Made by a program: the position numbers and the translations under genes
Shown: positions 1 to 13,800 of the stretch, in pieces
Layout: each line of letters starts with the position of its first letter
How positions within the stretch are numbered: position 1 is the first letter of the stretch
The notes under the pieces: generated by a model
Databases searched by the model: none
What the model was told of the DNA's origin: nothing
What the model saw: the letters and a program-made list of their open reading frames with translations, nothing else
Origin: Anadara kagoshimensis
Taxonomy: Eukaryota > Mollusca > Bivalvia > Arcoida > Arcidae
Direction: 5' to 3'
Length of the DNA stretch: 64,000 nt
Assembly (NCBI GenBank): GCA_021292105.1
Contig: CM037874.1
Coordinates: 37,222,904-37,286,903 of the forward strand

Positions 1-1534
1 ACTCGCAGTGGAATACACAGCCAAACTGTTAACACAGATGTGTAAAACTGTCTTCATTCACCAAAATTTTAACACTCACAATGCAACAGTCTACAATATC
101 TTTGAAATGAGGATTTCAAATTTTAATACTATCACAATAGAACATCTTTGAAATGAGGATCTCATTGCAAATACTGTATAATGCTTATATTTCGCTATAT
201 TCGCGTTCAAGTGTATTCCCGCGAAAATTAAACCACCGTGAATAAACACTGGTATTACCAGCCCATTTATCTTGCTAGAATCAGATAAGACGTGAAAATA
301 TGACACCGCGAATACACTAGTCATCGTCAAACTGTGAAAATTTGACACCATGAAAATAAAGCAATATGCAGTATCATAATATACTTTGCTATAAACTGTA
401 TTCAAAATTTTCAAACTTTCCTGGGTCATAAATTTTGTTACAAATTTTCCCAAATTAAAAGGCAGAAAGCAGTTGTGAAAAAAATAAAAATAATCATTGA
501 TATATATGTATAAATTAATATGGAACCCTCACATAATTATCATAATTTTTTACATAGTGTTCATTCTAGAATGAGCCATGGGGCAATTAATCCCTAATTT
601 TGCCAAATGACCCCATAGGGAAATCTCACCCGGCAAGCCTCGTCTCTGACTTAAATGTTCAACCCCTAGGGTGAGATTTCCCTATCCTACATGGATAAAC
701 TCATAATGGATTATTTTTCTTCAATTTTAGTGCCAATATTTGGCTTCAAGTACGATTAACATAGACACCGACGCCATGTTTGTAAAATCTAACTTTGTAA
801 TTCGACATTATACCGGTACTTTAAAATAAATATGACCATTGGAAAGAATGTACCGGATTTTGGTTTATACTAAGAGTATAAACTACAAAACAAAGTCATT
901 CATTCAAAAATCTAATATTTAACATTTGAAACACACTCAAAATGTCTAAATTTTGAAAAATTGGATGTCATTTTCCTGCAAGATGACGTCATGCTCCCCG
1001 TCATTATATAGAGCTTCAAATAACATGAATAAAGAGTAATTGGGTTACTATTTTACTGGCCTTTACATGCAAATGGCCCTTTATATAGAGCAGTGTTCTG
1101 CCCAGTCTTCAAAAACTATGGGCCGCAGGGCCCATTGCACCATGAAAATTAGAGCCATTCTCAAATTTTATGGGCCATAACAATCAATCTGGTGTTGATG
1201 TTTTATCGTATTCTAACCACGTAAATTCAGTTAACCATCTTTTTTGAAAGGATCTGATTTCCTTTTTGTTCCCTTTATCACTGGTATCTACACCCTGGTT
1301 GATTGGGGCTCACATCCTGTGTACACGATGCATTTTTTTCATTAGATTGGCCTTTTATACAGAGGTGACCTTTAAGGCAGGTTCCACTGTATTTAGTTAG
1401 CTTAGTGTAAAATTTTGGATTGATCTGTACTGCATGCAACTGACAACCATGGCTTACACTTCCATATGAGTTTATAATGATATTAAAAATTGACATTGTA
1501 AATTAAATTGTGCCATTTTTATATTTATAAATAG
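1..1534. other. Intron or upstream sequence, no exon recognised
   Basis: No convincing coding exon is visible before the exon at 1535. AT-rich sequence with an inverted repeat near 616-684 and an interrupted piece of the CAGTCAAACCTG MITE family (about 1012-1095 and 1345-1392). Earlier exons of the membrane-protein gene are presumably off the left edge. Confidence 0.5.
616..684. repeat. Short inverted repeat (hairpin)
   Basis: Perfect 16-nt arms, TAGGGAAATCTCACCC at 616-631 and its reverse complement at 669-684, separated by 37 nt. Likely the core of a foldback/MITE element; no clear outer target duplication was found. Confidence 0.6.
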
Positions 1535-1670
1535 GGTCCAAAAAATAATACAGCAGGGACGATTACTGTTTGTGAGGGGGAGAGTGGAACGTATACATGC
1601 TGCGTGAAATCTTCCAACACTAACTGTGTCACAGCGGTAATCAGCGCCCCTAATGGGTCAGGAACCACAG
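1535..1670 (+). CDS. Exon: end of Ig-like domain
   Basis: Acceptor ATAG before 1535, strong donor CACAG|GTAAGT after 1670; 136 nt, open in the used frame, leaving one base to the next exon (phase 1). Encodes T-V-C-E-G-E-S-G-T-Y-T-C-C followed by a further Cys 9 residues on, then a Gly/Ser/Thr-rich exit. The upstream polypyrimidine tract is weak, so the exact 5' boundary is less certain than the 3' one. Confidence 0.72.
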
Positions 1671-4600
1671 GTAAGTGTTATCCTCAAGCTTAATAACTTC
1701 GTCTCGTAACAGATTTGAAAACTTAAACTACACAGCCATCCATAAATTATTACACACCATCTGTCCATTAACAGGATTAAGACCAATGTTACTTAGTGAC
1801 CACCAGGCACTTCTATATAAAGGCTGCCTGTTCATCAAGACCTGTGGTATATAGTGAAACTTGTTCAATGACCACCTTTATATAAAGACCACCTGTCCAT
1901 CAAGACCAGTGTAATATAGTTAAACTTGTACGGCCACCTTTATATAAAGACCACCTGTCCATCAAGACCAGTGTTATATAGTTAAACTTGTATGGCCACC
2001 TTTATATAAAGACCACCTGTCCATCAAGACCAGTGTTATATAGTTAAACTTGTATGGCCACCTTTATATAAAGACCACCTGTGCCATCAAGACCAGTGTT
2101 ATATAGTTAAACTTGTATGGCCACCTTTATATAAAGACCACCTGTCCATCAAAACCAGTGTTAAATAGTTAAACTTGTATGGCCACCTTTATTATAAAAA
2201 CCACCTGTCCATCAAGACCAGTGTTATATAATTAAACTTGTATGGCCACCTTTATATAAAGACCACCTGTCCATCAAGACCAGTGTTATATAGTTAAACT
2301 TGTACGGCCACCTTTATATAAAGACCACCTGTCCATCAAGACCAGTGTTATATAGTTAAACTTTTATGGCCACCTTTATTATAAAAACCACCTGTCCATC
2401 AAGACCAGTGTTAAATAGTTAAACTTGTATGGCCACCTTTACATAAAGACCACCTGTCCATCAAGACCAGTGGTATATAGTTAAACTTGTATGGCCACCT
2501 TTATATAAAGACCACCTGTCCATCAAGACCAGTGGTATATAGCCACCTCTATATAAAGGCTGCCTGTCCATCAAGACCAGTCTTGTACGGCCACCTCTAT
2601 ATAAAGACCACTGTCCATCAAGACCCGTGTTTTACAGTAAAACCTGCTATAGTGACCACCTCTATATGAAGACCACCTGTCCATTAAGACTTACCATACC
2701 TTAAAGGCCACCTTAATATAAGATCTCCCTGCTTTTAAAGGCCACCGCTACTAAATGTTATCCAAATTGCTCTTTATTCATGTCATTTAAACATCTATAT
2801 AAGAGCCACTTGCCTAAAAAGGCCGCATTTACTAGTTTCCTTAGGTCTCCTTTATATACAAAGTTTAGTGTACTTCACTCTACCATACTTCACAAACTGT
2901 TGGTATATATGACAGTTTCGACATATCAACATTGCAAATCTTACATATATATTTTTTCACAGATACCGGTACTAACACAGACAGCGGTGATCCGGGTAAG
3001 ATGACAAAAAATTATCAAAGTTTGATTTCAAGTTATGAGTTATATTAACAAATCATCTTTAATTATCCTTGATGTTCTTTTCTTTGTTGATATTATGTTC
3101 TGTTCAATACGCTGGAATGAAACAAATCATGTGACTACTGAACCCGTTCCCTTTACAATGATACCAAATATGATCTATATCTACATAAAACCATCGACAA
3201 CAAAGATAAAAAACCGTTCCCCTACCCCGTTTCGATCATTTTTAGAAAAATCTTTAATATATTTTTTCTAATAGAGTGGTGTCCTTTTTGAAGATGAGAA
3301 TATATGATCATTTATAACTACAATTCATTAAGTAAATGCAAAACATACTTTGTCTTAATGTGTTTTATTATGCTGTACAGAAATAATTTTATAAAGGATA
3401 AATTGACACGATTTATAGCGTTTTTCCTCAAAACTTGTGTTTATGACGTCATGGTGACGACATGGTAGCAGCAATCAACCAACTTTGTATTTGATTAAAA
3501 CTGAACATGTTTCCTTTACAATGATACCAAATATGATCTGTATCTGCATAATATTATTGAAAACAAAGATAAAAACGTTCCCCTACCCCAATAGAGAAAT
3601 TTACTGAAAACTTTCAGGTACTCCTAAATATTGAAGTTTTTCATAAAGAGCATCCCAATTTATTTCTGGGAACATCCTGATTCCATTACTAGACACCCTA
3701 AGGTACCAGAAAAAAAGTAGTGTCGGAGGATCCTGGGGGTGGGGGTGCACGGTGGGTCCACCTACCCACGGACTAATGTATAGCCTACAGAAGATGTACA
3801 TGTATATGTTCTTTAAGTTTCCTTGCCAAATGACAACATTTAACTTTTTGTAGTTTCTACAAACACTGCAGCAATGTTTTGACCCTTGTTACCATCAACA
3901 GAATATTACTTGAATGAAACACTCTCAAAGTGTTTGTAGAAACTATGAAGTTGATTGTTGTTCTTTGACAAGGAAATTTAATGCACTTATACATCTTCAG
4001 TAAACAATATACATGTATTATATTTCAAATTCACATGCTATCATGTAAAACTAAGGTCAATTTACCTTCAAAGTGTGTGTGTGTGGGTGTGATTATGTAA
4101 AATCTGGTATGATAGATGTTTTAAGCAAACAAAATCTACTAACACATGTATACAGTGTTTTTATGTGGATTTTTAAAGGTCAGTGGGGAAAATCAAGACA
4201 AAGAAGTTACTTTTGTGCTTATCAAGGCCCTCAAAAGTTTTATGGTCGTCATCACTATATTGTTGATAAATATGATGTCTCTGTATACAAAATTACCATG
4301 GATACATTTGACATCCCATAGTTACTTCCATGTTCCTTTCCCTCTTAATGTTCTTTTCACACGTGGAGGGTGTAGCTAGCTTAACTGGAGGTGCTAATGT
4401 TTACAGAGCACCTGACCTTACTTCGGAAGCGCGTGGCCTAGTGGTTAAGGCGTTGGACTCATGATTCGAAGGTCGTGGGTTTGATCCCTAGACCGGGCGA
4501 TGTGTTGTGTCCTTGAGCAAGACACTTAATTTCATGTTGTTCCAGTTCACTCAGCTGAAAAATAAATGAGTACCAGCAAAATGCTGGGGGTTAACCCTGC

Positions 4601-7369
4601 GATGGACCGGCGTCCCATTTAGGGGAGAGTCTTGTACTCTCAGTCGCTTAACGCCACCGAAACCGGGATAAGCTCCGGCCTGATGGGCCTAATGGCTCGG
4701 GACAGACTTTAACTTTAACTTGACCTTACTTCCCTGGTGGGAGTTCATGTGTTTAACCTAATTTGCCAGTTTCAAGATTTTTACTTAACCTTGGGATTAT
4801 GATTTGGACGTGGATTGGAATAATGTTTGTTTGTTTTTGATTTTATGAGACTAACATAATTTGATTTGTTTAGATTTACATTAGTTTTGCCTTTTGATTT
4901 CCATTCCATTTACTGGGGTTTAAAATTATGTTATTATGTTTTGTAATGTCCAGGACCTTTTGCCTTTATAAAAATAAAGACTCGTCCCATTCAAAGTTTC
5001 CAAAGTCCAATATCAATTTATCAATTTTGAAAGGTCTGTGTGCAATTATGTTATCAAATAGAAAAAGTATTATCCTGGTAAAAACGGCAGGCCCAATAGA
5101 CTTTTACAGTTTTAATATCAAGGGTCCCAATGTAAAATCAATAGTTCCCGGACCTAGGACCTGGAGAATTTTCAACACCTGCCATTCAGGACAGATTCCA
5201 GTTTGAGAAAGTTTGTCAGTTTGCTTGTCCAAGGTTGCTGGTTTCAGGAATTTTTCTGGTCACTTTCAGGGTCAGGTTAAAGGACCCATTCCCAATGCCA
5301 AAAAGTGCCTATTTTCACAATTTTGTAGGACAAAAATTCCCAATTGACATTGCTTAAAACTTGAAGGAAAAACTAAAGGAAAAACCAAAGAAAAAACGAC
5401 AAAAACCCCAAGTTTCAGCATAACTTTATATCTTCAAATAAACTCACATTTAGACATTGAATGATGTGTATATTTCAAGTAATTATTACAAGTAAATAAA
5501 TCTATCTTTTTATCTCTGTTACAGTATAATGCATGTATAACAAGATTCATTATACTATCTATAAACACACAATTCTGTTATATACATGTTATATATTATA
5601 CATGTAATTAAAATATGTCAAAATAAGTATTTTTCTTTTTCCAATCATATGAATTTTGTTGATTGATTTTAACTAATCGCATCCCAAGGACCCTTTCCCG
5701 AAGTGGCAAGATAATTTTCTCCGCTATCTGCATTATTAGTGAATGAATCTTGAATGGAGCTTAAAGAAACATTACTCCACTTTTACTCCTGTTCAGCCTC
5801 AAATATATAAAGCTCATTTATTTCAGTCTGGCTGTGTTCTATTCTGTGTCATTGCTATAAACATTTTTATCTTATATGTACCATTAATACATGTCATGGG
5901 TAGCATTGTATCAAGGACTGATTCTTGGTTCCAGCACATGTTTGTTGCTTATTGTTTCACTTTCAAACATTTCCTCATTTTTTAAGTAAGAAAATTACTT
6001 TTTAATCCATTTAGCACTTAATAATCCTAATTTTACCCAATATATTATAGCTGGCAGGCACAATTGTTTGAATTAATTGCCACAAAATGCTTCACTAGTA
6101 ATTTGTTTTTTTCTACAGCGTCACGCTGAGTTTAGCTTACGATAGTAAGCGAAACAGCGTAAGCTGTAGTATGTCACAGCCTAGCATTAGAAGATCAACC
6201 AGTTTGCGCTGAAATAAGTATGCATCAGGAAATAGTGTGGACTAAGTGATGCAAGATCTGTTAGGCTACATCTTAATAAATTTAGCGAGATTTGTTTACA
6301 TATCAAACAGCGTGCATAAAATTCAGCTAGACCCATTCAAATAACATTTACACAGGTGATATTGACGATTGCGTCTGGCAATTGATTAATTCCACAAAAA
6401 AGTAGTCCACCCATTCAAACTTACAGATGGAATACGGCGATTGAGTATTTATCAACAGATTTGTACATTTAATAAAATATTTAAAAAAAATATATTCTTT
6501 TGTCCTTTTTTCAATCTGGACCAGAAATGTGTTTTATAGGTTTCTGTTTGAACCGATTTTCCAGCGCAGAACACAAGAATGCCCCAACCACATGGCTAAT
6601 TTGCATATATTCATAAACTACGATATCGATGCCTAACTCATGGCGTAGCTTCTGCCTGTTTGTTGATACTTTTTAAAATGATCACGACACCCTGTCCTTT
6701 TTATAATCAGTTAAATGTAAAAGCTTTTATTCTTCATTCTCTGCAACATATTTGTATTTTCATAACAAAATCGTCCGGGAAAATTAAAACTGCTTTCAAC
6801 ACTGAAAGCTGACTATATTTGTGTTGATTATAAACTTTATTCAACTTAAAATGCTCTATAAAGACCATATTTTGTGTTTATTTATCGATATCACTTGGCG
6901 TAAATTTAAAAATCCAATATGGCGGCGACTGTAAACAACCACATGTAGGTAAAAAACGTCGGTGCGAACTGACAAGATCGTCTTTTTTATTCGGGTTTCC
7001 GAGGGGCTTTTACTTAATGAATTTTTATGATTTTTATCTTAAAATAATCATACAAAAGTGAAGAATTAAAATATATATGCAGCAAAAAAAAAAAATACTA
7101 CATATTTTTGCGCAATCGTCGATCAACTTTTTGGTGTTATAACTTTTTTCTACTACAGATAAAAGGTGATGAAATCGAGTTCTGCAGATGATGTCACCAT
7201 GTTAATGTAATGCAACATGATGATGACGATGGTGGTGGTGACACAAGTTCTGATGCTGCTGATGATGGTGGTGACATGAGTTCTGTTACTGCGGATAATG
7301 ACAACGATTCATTGTAATAATGATGTCACCATGTGGATGATGATGTGACATTTGTGACATGTAGCTTTG

Positions 7370-7426
<57 letters not shown>

Positions 7427-7527
7427 CGACAAAAATGTCTTAATGTTGATGATGGTGTGACATGAGTAAATATGATGATGATGATGATGATGACAATGTT
7501 TTCATGTTGATGATGACTCGAGTAAAT

Positions 7528-7574
<47 letters not shown>

Positions 7575-7779
7575 AGTTTATGGTAACATGAGTTCTGTTG
7601 CTGCCAGTGATTATGATGATGATGATGATTGTGGGGATGACATTTAGTTCTGCTGCTGCTTAAAATGATGCTGATTCATGATGATGATGATGGTGATGAT
7701 GGTTCATGAAAATGTCACCATGTTGATCATGATGTGACATGAGTTATTATGATTATGATGTGATAATGATGATGATTTC

Positions 7780-7815
<36 letters not shown>

Positions 7816-10800
7816 CAATGTCCTTATGTTGATGATAACACGAGTAAATCTGATTATGGTAATGATCTGATGATGATGATGATGATGATGATGTGGCATA
7901 AAGATTTGTGATGACGATGATGATGACATGAGTAAATCTGATGATGATGGTGGTGATGATCTGATGAAGATGATGATAATGATGGTAGTGATGACATTAT
8001 TTCCTGCTTCTGCCAATAATGATGATGATGATTCATAATGGTGATTTCTGATAATGATGATGATGGTGTGGATGACATTGAATTCTGCTGCTGCTTATAA
8101 TGATGCTGATTCATGATAATGATTCATGATAATGTCATCATATTGATGATGATATGACATGAGGAATGATGATGATGATGGTGGTGGTGGTGGTGGTGAC
8201 TTGTCAGTTCTGTTGCTGCTACTGCTGCTGCTGATGATGATACTATTATAATCATGTGACATGAGGATTTCTAATAGTGATGAATTTGATGATGATGATG
8301 GTGGCGGTGGTGGTTGTGACACAAGTTCTACTGTTGCTTCTAATGTCACATCATCATCAACATGGAGAAATCATCTTCATCAAATGAAAATTGTAGTGCT
8401 TTGTGAAGTCCTTCCGATTTTCAGAGTAGAGTTCATCAATACATTTCTTTGTATTTGATGAATATAAGACCTGATACACTTTGAATAAAACATCATATTG
8501 ATAATTCAAGTATGTGAACATCATTTGATCATCAATCATGAGTGTGTTTAAAAGTTTACACAAGTCCAATAAAAATCTGTGACAGTTACTGAAATATGCT
8601 GGGATATTTTCCTTCAACTTCTATGTAATATGCCAGTCACAACTTTCAAAACCCCCATATCTGTATGAATGGGTAGATTTCAATTTTCTTCCCTTTTACA
8701 GCATATTTGCAACTACGCTGTAGATCAGCACTGCAGTGCTATGTTTTCTGTTAAAAGTACCGGACATGTATTATTGCATTTCAATTTTTTTCATTTTTGC
8801 CTCAAACCATAACAGCATTACTTTTGCAATCATGTTGTGCACATTATTTACCCCACTAAGACTTAAAAATCAGGTCAATTGGCAAAGTAAGGGATCAATG
8901 GCACAGTGGCCCCTTCTAGATTGAACACTTTGATCGTATAAATTAATTTAAATATGTCACATATTTTAAAACTGTTTTTATCACATACCCATTGAATCTT
9001 ACTATAGCGATACGTTACATTTTCTTGCCATGTGATACAAAGGTCTGTGTCGCACATTTGCAATACAATATTCCGTATCACCATAGTAGCCAAAACTACT
9101 TTTAGAGAAATTCCCTTTTCCGACAACAATAATATGCCATCATTCATTGGTTATAATTAGAAACCGTTCATTGACAGATTAAACCAAAGAAAGCTTTTCA
9201 TTTAGTTTGGTAGGGTATGTGATAAATACAAATGTATACGTCGGCACAATAAACTTGTGCAATCAGCTATGTCAGAAAACTACATATGTGTGGTTTTGCG
9301 TATATATAAACCAGGAAGTATATTTGTAGAATGTCTAAGTGATATCTAACTCAATCATGTATAAACAAACAACATTGACCTGTATACTTGACCTTTTATT
9401 AGGAATATTCATAAACAATGATCGACACTTCATGTGTAGTGTTAGCAAGGTTCGTACAGGCCTGGAAAAGTCCTTAAATTTTGAGGTTTGCCCTAAAAAG
9501 ACCCTAAAAACAAGTCTGACCCTAAAAACCCCTTGAATTTATCCTGAAGGTCCTAAAAAGCCCTTGAATTTTGCCAGTTGGGTGTCTGTATTTGGATATT
9601 AAGTGGTTGCAAATAAGACCCTGAAAAGACCCTAAAAGTCCTTAAATTTAGAGTCCAAATGTCTGTATGAACCCTGGTTAGGGATTGCAGATACTACATA
9701 CACACTGAATGTGTTTCCGATTATCTTGACAAAATAAAAACTGATGTTCCCTATACATAAATGTTATCAGTCCATAATAATATTTATATTTAAAGGTCAA
9801 GTGGAGAGGTCAATGTTTTTTTCCTATTAATCAGGAAGGATAAACTGGTACAGGAAATACTTTACACTTTGTACTTATGTATGAATGAGGCTTGTGACTA
9901 GATTGATTCAATTTGACTTTAAATACTGCTAAACACTTTATTTTCGTGACATGGTTTTTTGGTTTTTTGGGGTTTTTTTGGGGGTGTTTTTTTTTTTTTT
10001 TTTTTTTTTTTTTTCGCGATTTGCTTTTCAGAATCAGTTGGAAGACTTTTATTTTCGTGATTTCCATTATACACAAATTCACATAACTGCCCGTCTGGTT
10101 CCGGTAAATTTGAAACTGATATTACAAATATCAAGAATACCCCTGATAGATACCAGTAAAACAACTTAGTGTTATAGGTAAACAACTTTGACCTGTCCGC
10201 TTGACCTTTGATTTAAATATTTATTACGGACCAAGTACATCCGTGTATAGAGAGCACAGGTGTTTATTTTGTCTACATAATGTGAACACTAATCATGTAC
10301 CTTGAATACATACTATTAACAGTGAATCCTACTACTACCCATTTATTGGGGTGGATCCTTCTATATGAATATTCCTAATGAAAGGTCAAACGGACAGGTC
10401 AATGTTATTACCTATACTTGCTTTTTCAATAAAATCGATAAATAATCACCATGTTTTTGTTTACTGCCAAGCAGATCAGTACTCAAAAGCGTACCTGAAT
10501 TACAGGTGTAATTTAAAATCATTTGTTAATAATTTCTCTTGGTGCAAACATGTATACTCGGCTAAAACTGGGAAACTACTGGTACCAAAACCCACCTTTC
10601 CGGGTCTCCCGAATCCCAATAATATATAACATCCGTAGCACAAATCGCAAACATGTAAATTTAATTAGACAACATTTTATTTTTTTGAGAATCTCTTGCC
10701 TCACAAAATTCGACAAAATAAAATGCTTGCGAAAATAAAGTTTTTTTACAGTACATGTACTGTCAAACCTGCTTTTAAGGTCATCTGTATATAAGGGCCA

Positions 10801-13800
10801 CCTGGTTTAAAGACTTGTAAATTATCTTCCCAATTTATCTTTATTCATGTTATTTCAACTTGTATATAAGGGTCATAAGTAGTATAAAAGCAAGTCCTAC
10901 TTTAGATTTGTATCTTGATTTCACTCTGCCAAATTTATATAATTGATCACATTTTCACTGGTAAGTTAATGGTCAAGCTTCTCAAGGGTATCATTATGAT
11001 TGTCCGAGTTTAACATCTACATGTTACTTGTAACCTGTCAGCCAAAGTGCAGCCCATGGGTATTTTGACAAACATGCTATTTTATTTTTGGGGTGACAAT
11101 GGATATATCTAAATGTAGACATGACGGACATAAAGTACTGTTAATTAGCATGTTTGTGACATACAAACATTTAAAATATTTTACCTGGCTCCAGCTTCAC
11201 AGTCATTTCTTAACTAAGATTTCCTTTAAGTTAAATCTGACATAATTTCAAATCTTTATATTTATACCCCCTCCCCTTGGAAGAAAAGGGTGGTATACTG
11301 GTTTACCTCTGTCCCTCGGTCTGTCAGTATGAAACAAAAATTTACATAACAGTTTTCTCAGCAACTACCTAACACAGCCACTTGAAATTTTGTATGCATG
11401 TTCAGTATAAGGGCCCATGCTGTCAAGACTGTCCTATGTGGCATTCTAGAGGGCGCGGTGGCCTAATGGATAAGACGTCAGTCTTCAAATCCAGGGTCTC
11501 TCACCGCTGTGAGTTCGAGTCCCGCTCGGACCACATGTGGGAAAGTGAATTTTCCTTGTCGTTGGCCTTTACTGATTCACCCGGTATCAGTATAATGGAC
11601 TGGGGGGGGGGTGGTACGTTTGTCTGCGGCGTACTGACTCTGTGGGCTAGCACGGTAAAGTCGCCCTGAGTGCGCGCTAGTACAAGGCAGACCATACAAC
11701 ACGCTCGCACTTCACATGCATACACAAAAATTGTTCATAGATTAATCCATAGAGATTAATTAAATAGTTCTCGTCGCGAATAGCTGAAAAATTGCTGATG
11801 CGACGTTAAGCAACATTCAACCAACCAACTATGTGGCATTCCAAGGGACGATTGTAAAAAGGTCACATAACACAGGGAGTCACTTAACATAGTTCTGATG
11901 TGGTTAGGGAGTCACTTAACATAGTTCTGATGTGGTTAGGGAGTCACTTAACATAGTTCTGATGTGGTTAGGGAGTCACTTAACATAGTTCTGATGTGGT
12001 TAGGGAGTCACTTAACATAGTTCTGATGTGGTTAGGGAGTCACTTAACATAGTTCTGATGTGGTTAGGGAGTCACTTAACATAGTTCTGATGTGGTTAGG
12101 GAGTCACTTAACATAGTTCTGATGTGGTTAGGGAGTCACTTAACATAGTTCTGATGTGGTTAGGGAGTCACTTAACATAGTTCTGATGTGGTTAGGGAGT
12201 CACTTAACATAGTTCTGATGTGGTTAGGGAGTCACTTAACATAGTTCTGATGTGGTTAGGGAGTCACTTAACATAGTTCTGATGTGGTTAGGGAGTCACT
12301 TAACATAGTTCTGATGTGGTTAGGGAGTCACTTAACATAGTTCTGATGTGGTTAGGGAGTCACTTAACATAGTTCTGATGTGGTTAGGGAGTCACTTAAC
12401 ATAGTTCTGATGTGGTTAGGGAGTCACTTAACATAGTTCTGATGTGGTTAGGGAGTCACTTAACATAGTTCTGATGTGGTTAGGGAGTCACTTAACATAG
12501 TTCTGATGTGGTTAGGGAGTCACTTAACATAGTTCTGATGTGGTTAGGGAGTCACTTAACATAGTTCTGATGTGGTTAGGGAGTCACTTAACATAGTTCT
12601 GATGTGGTTAGGGAGTCACTTAACATAGTTCTGATGTGGTTAGGGAGTCACTTAACATAGTTCTGATGTGGTTAGGGAGTCACTTAACATAGTTCTGATG
12701 TGGTTAGGGAGTCACTTAACATAGTTCTGATGTGGTTAGGGAGTCACTTAACATAGTTCTGATGTGGTTAGGGAGTCACTTAACATAGTTCTGATGTGGT
12801 TAGGGAGTCACTTAACATAGTTCTGATGTGGTTAGGGAGTCACTTAACATAGTTCTGATGTGGTTAGGGAGTCACTTAACATAGTTCTGATGTGGTTAGG
12901 GAGTCACTTAACATAGTTCTGATGTGGTTAGGGAGTCACTTAACATAGTTCTGATGTGGTTAGGGAGTCACTTAACATAGTTCTGATGTGGTTAGGGAGT
13001 CACTTAACATAGTTCTGATGTGGTTAGGGAGTCACTTAACATAGTTCTGATGTGGTTAGGGAGTCACTTAACATAGTTCTGATGTGGTTAGGGAGTCACT
13101 TAACATAGTTCTGATGTGGTTAGGGAGTCACTTAACATAGTTCTGATGTGGTTAGGGAGTCACTTAACATAGTTCTGATGTGGTTAGGGAGTCACTTAAC
13201 ATAGTTCTGATGTGGTTAGGGAGTCACTTAACATAGTTCTGATGTGGTTAGGGAGTCACTTAACATAGTTCTGATGTGGTTAGGGAGTCACTTAACATAG
13301 TTCTGATGTGGTTAGGGAGTCACTTAACATAGTTCTGATGTGGTTAGGGAGTCACTTAACATAGTTCTGATGTGGTTAGGGAGTCACTTAACATAGTTCT
13401 GATGTGGTTAGGGAGTCACTTAACATAGTTCTGATGTGGTTAGGGAGTCACTTAACATAGTTCTGATGTGGTTAGGGAGTCACTTAACATAGTTCTGATG
13501 TGGTTAGGGAGTCACTTAACATAGTTCTGATGTGGTTAGGGAGTCACTTAACATAGTTCTGATGTGGTTAGGGAGTCACTTAACATAGTTCTGATGTGGT
13601 TAGGGAGTCACTTAACATAGTTCTGATGTGGTTAGGGAGTCACTTAACATAGTTCTGATGTGGTTAGGGAGTCACTTAACATAGTTCTGATGTGGTTAGG
13701 GAGTCACTTAACATAGTTCTGATGTGGTTAGGGAGTCACTTAACATAGTTCTGATGTGGTTAGGGAGTCACTTAACATAGTTCTGATGTGGTTAGGGAGT

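Noticed and set aside
4425..4500. tRNA gene on the plus strand
   Set aside because: The tRNA-like part lacks a good cloverleaf end and runs into a SINE body with a target duplication. The same holds for the heads at 11447, 18507, 19265 and 46130.
6914..6930. YY1-like AATATGGCGGC promoter motif
   Set aside because: Single short word inside the large intron with no nearby first exon or CpG context; chance match is likely.
7462..8458. Open frames rich in Met/Asp or His/Ser on both strands
   Set aside because: Pure by-products of the GAT trinucleotide field; no splice sites, no complex sequence.
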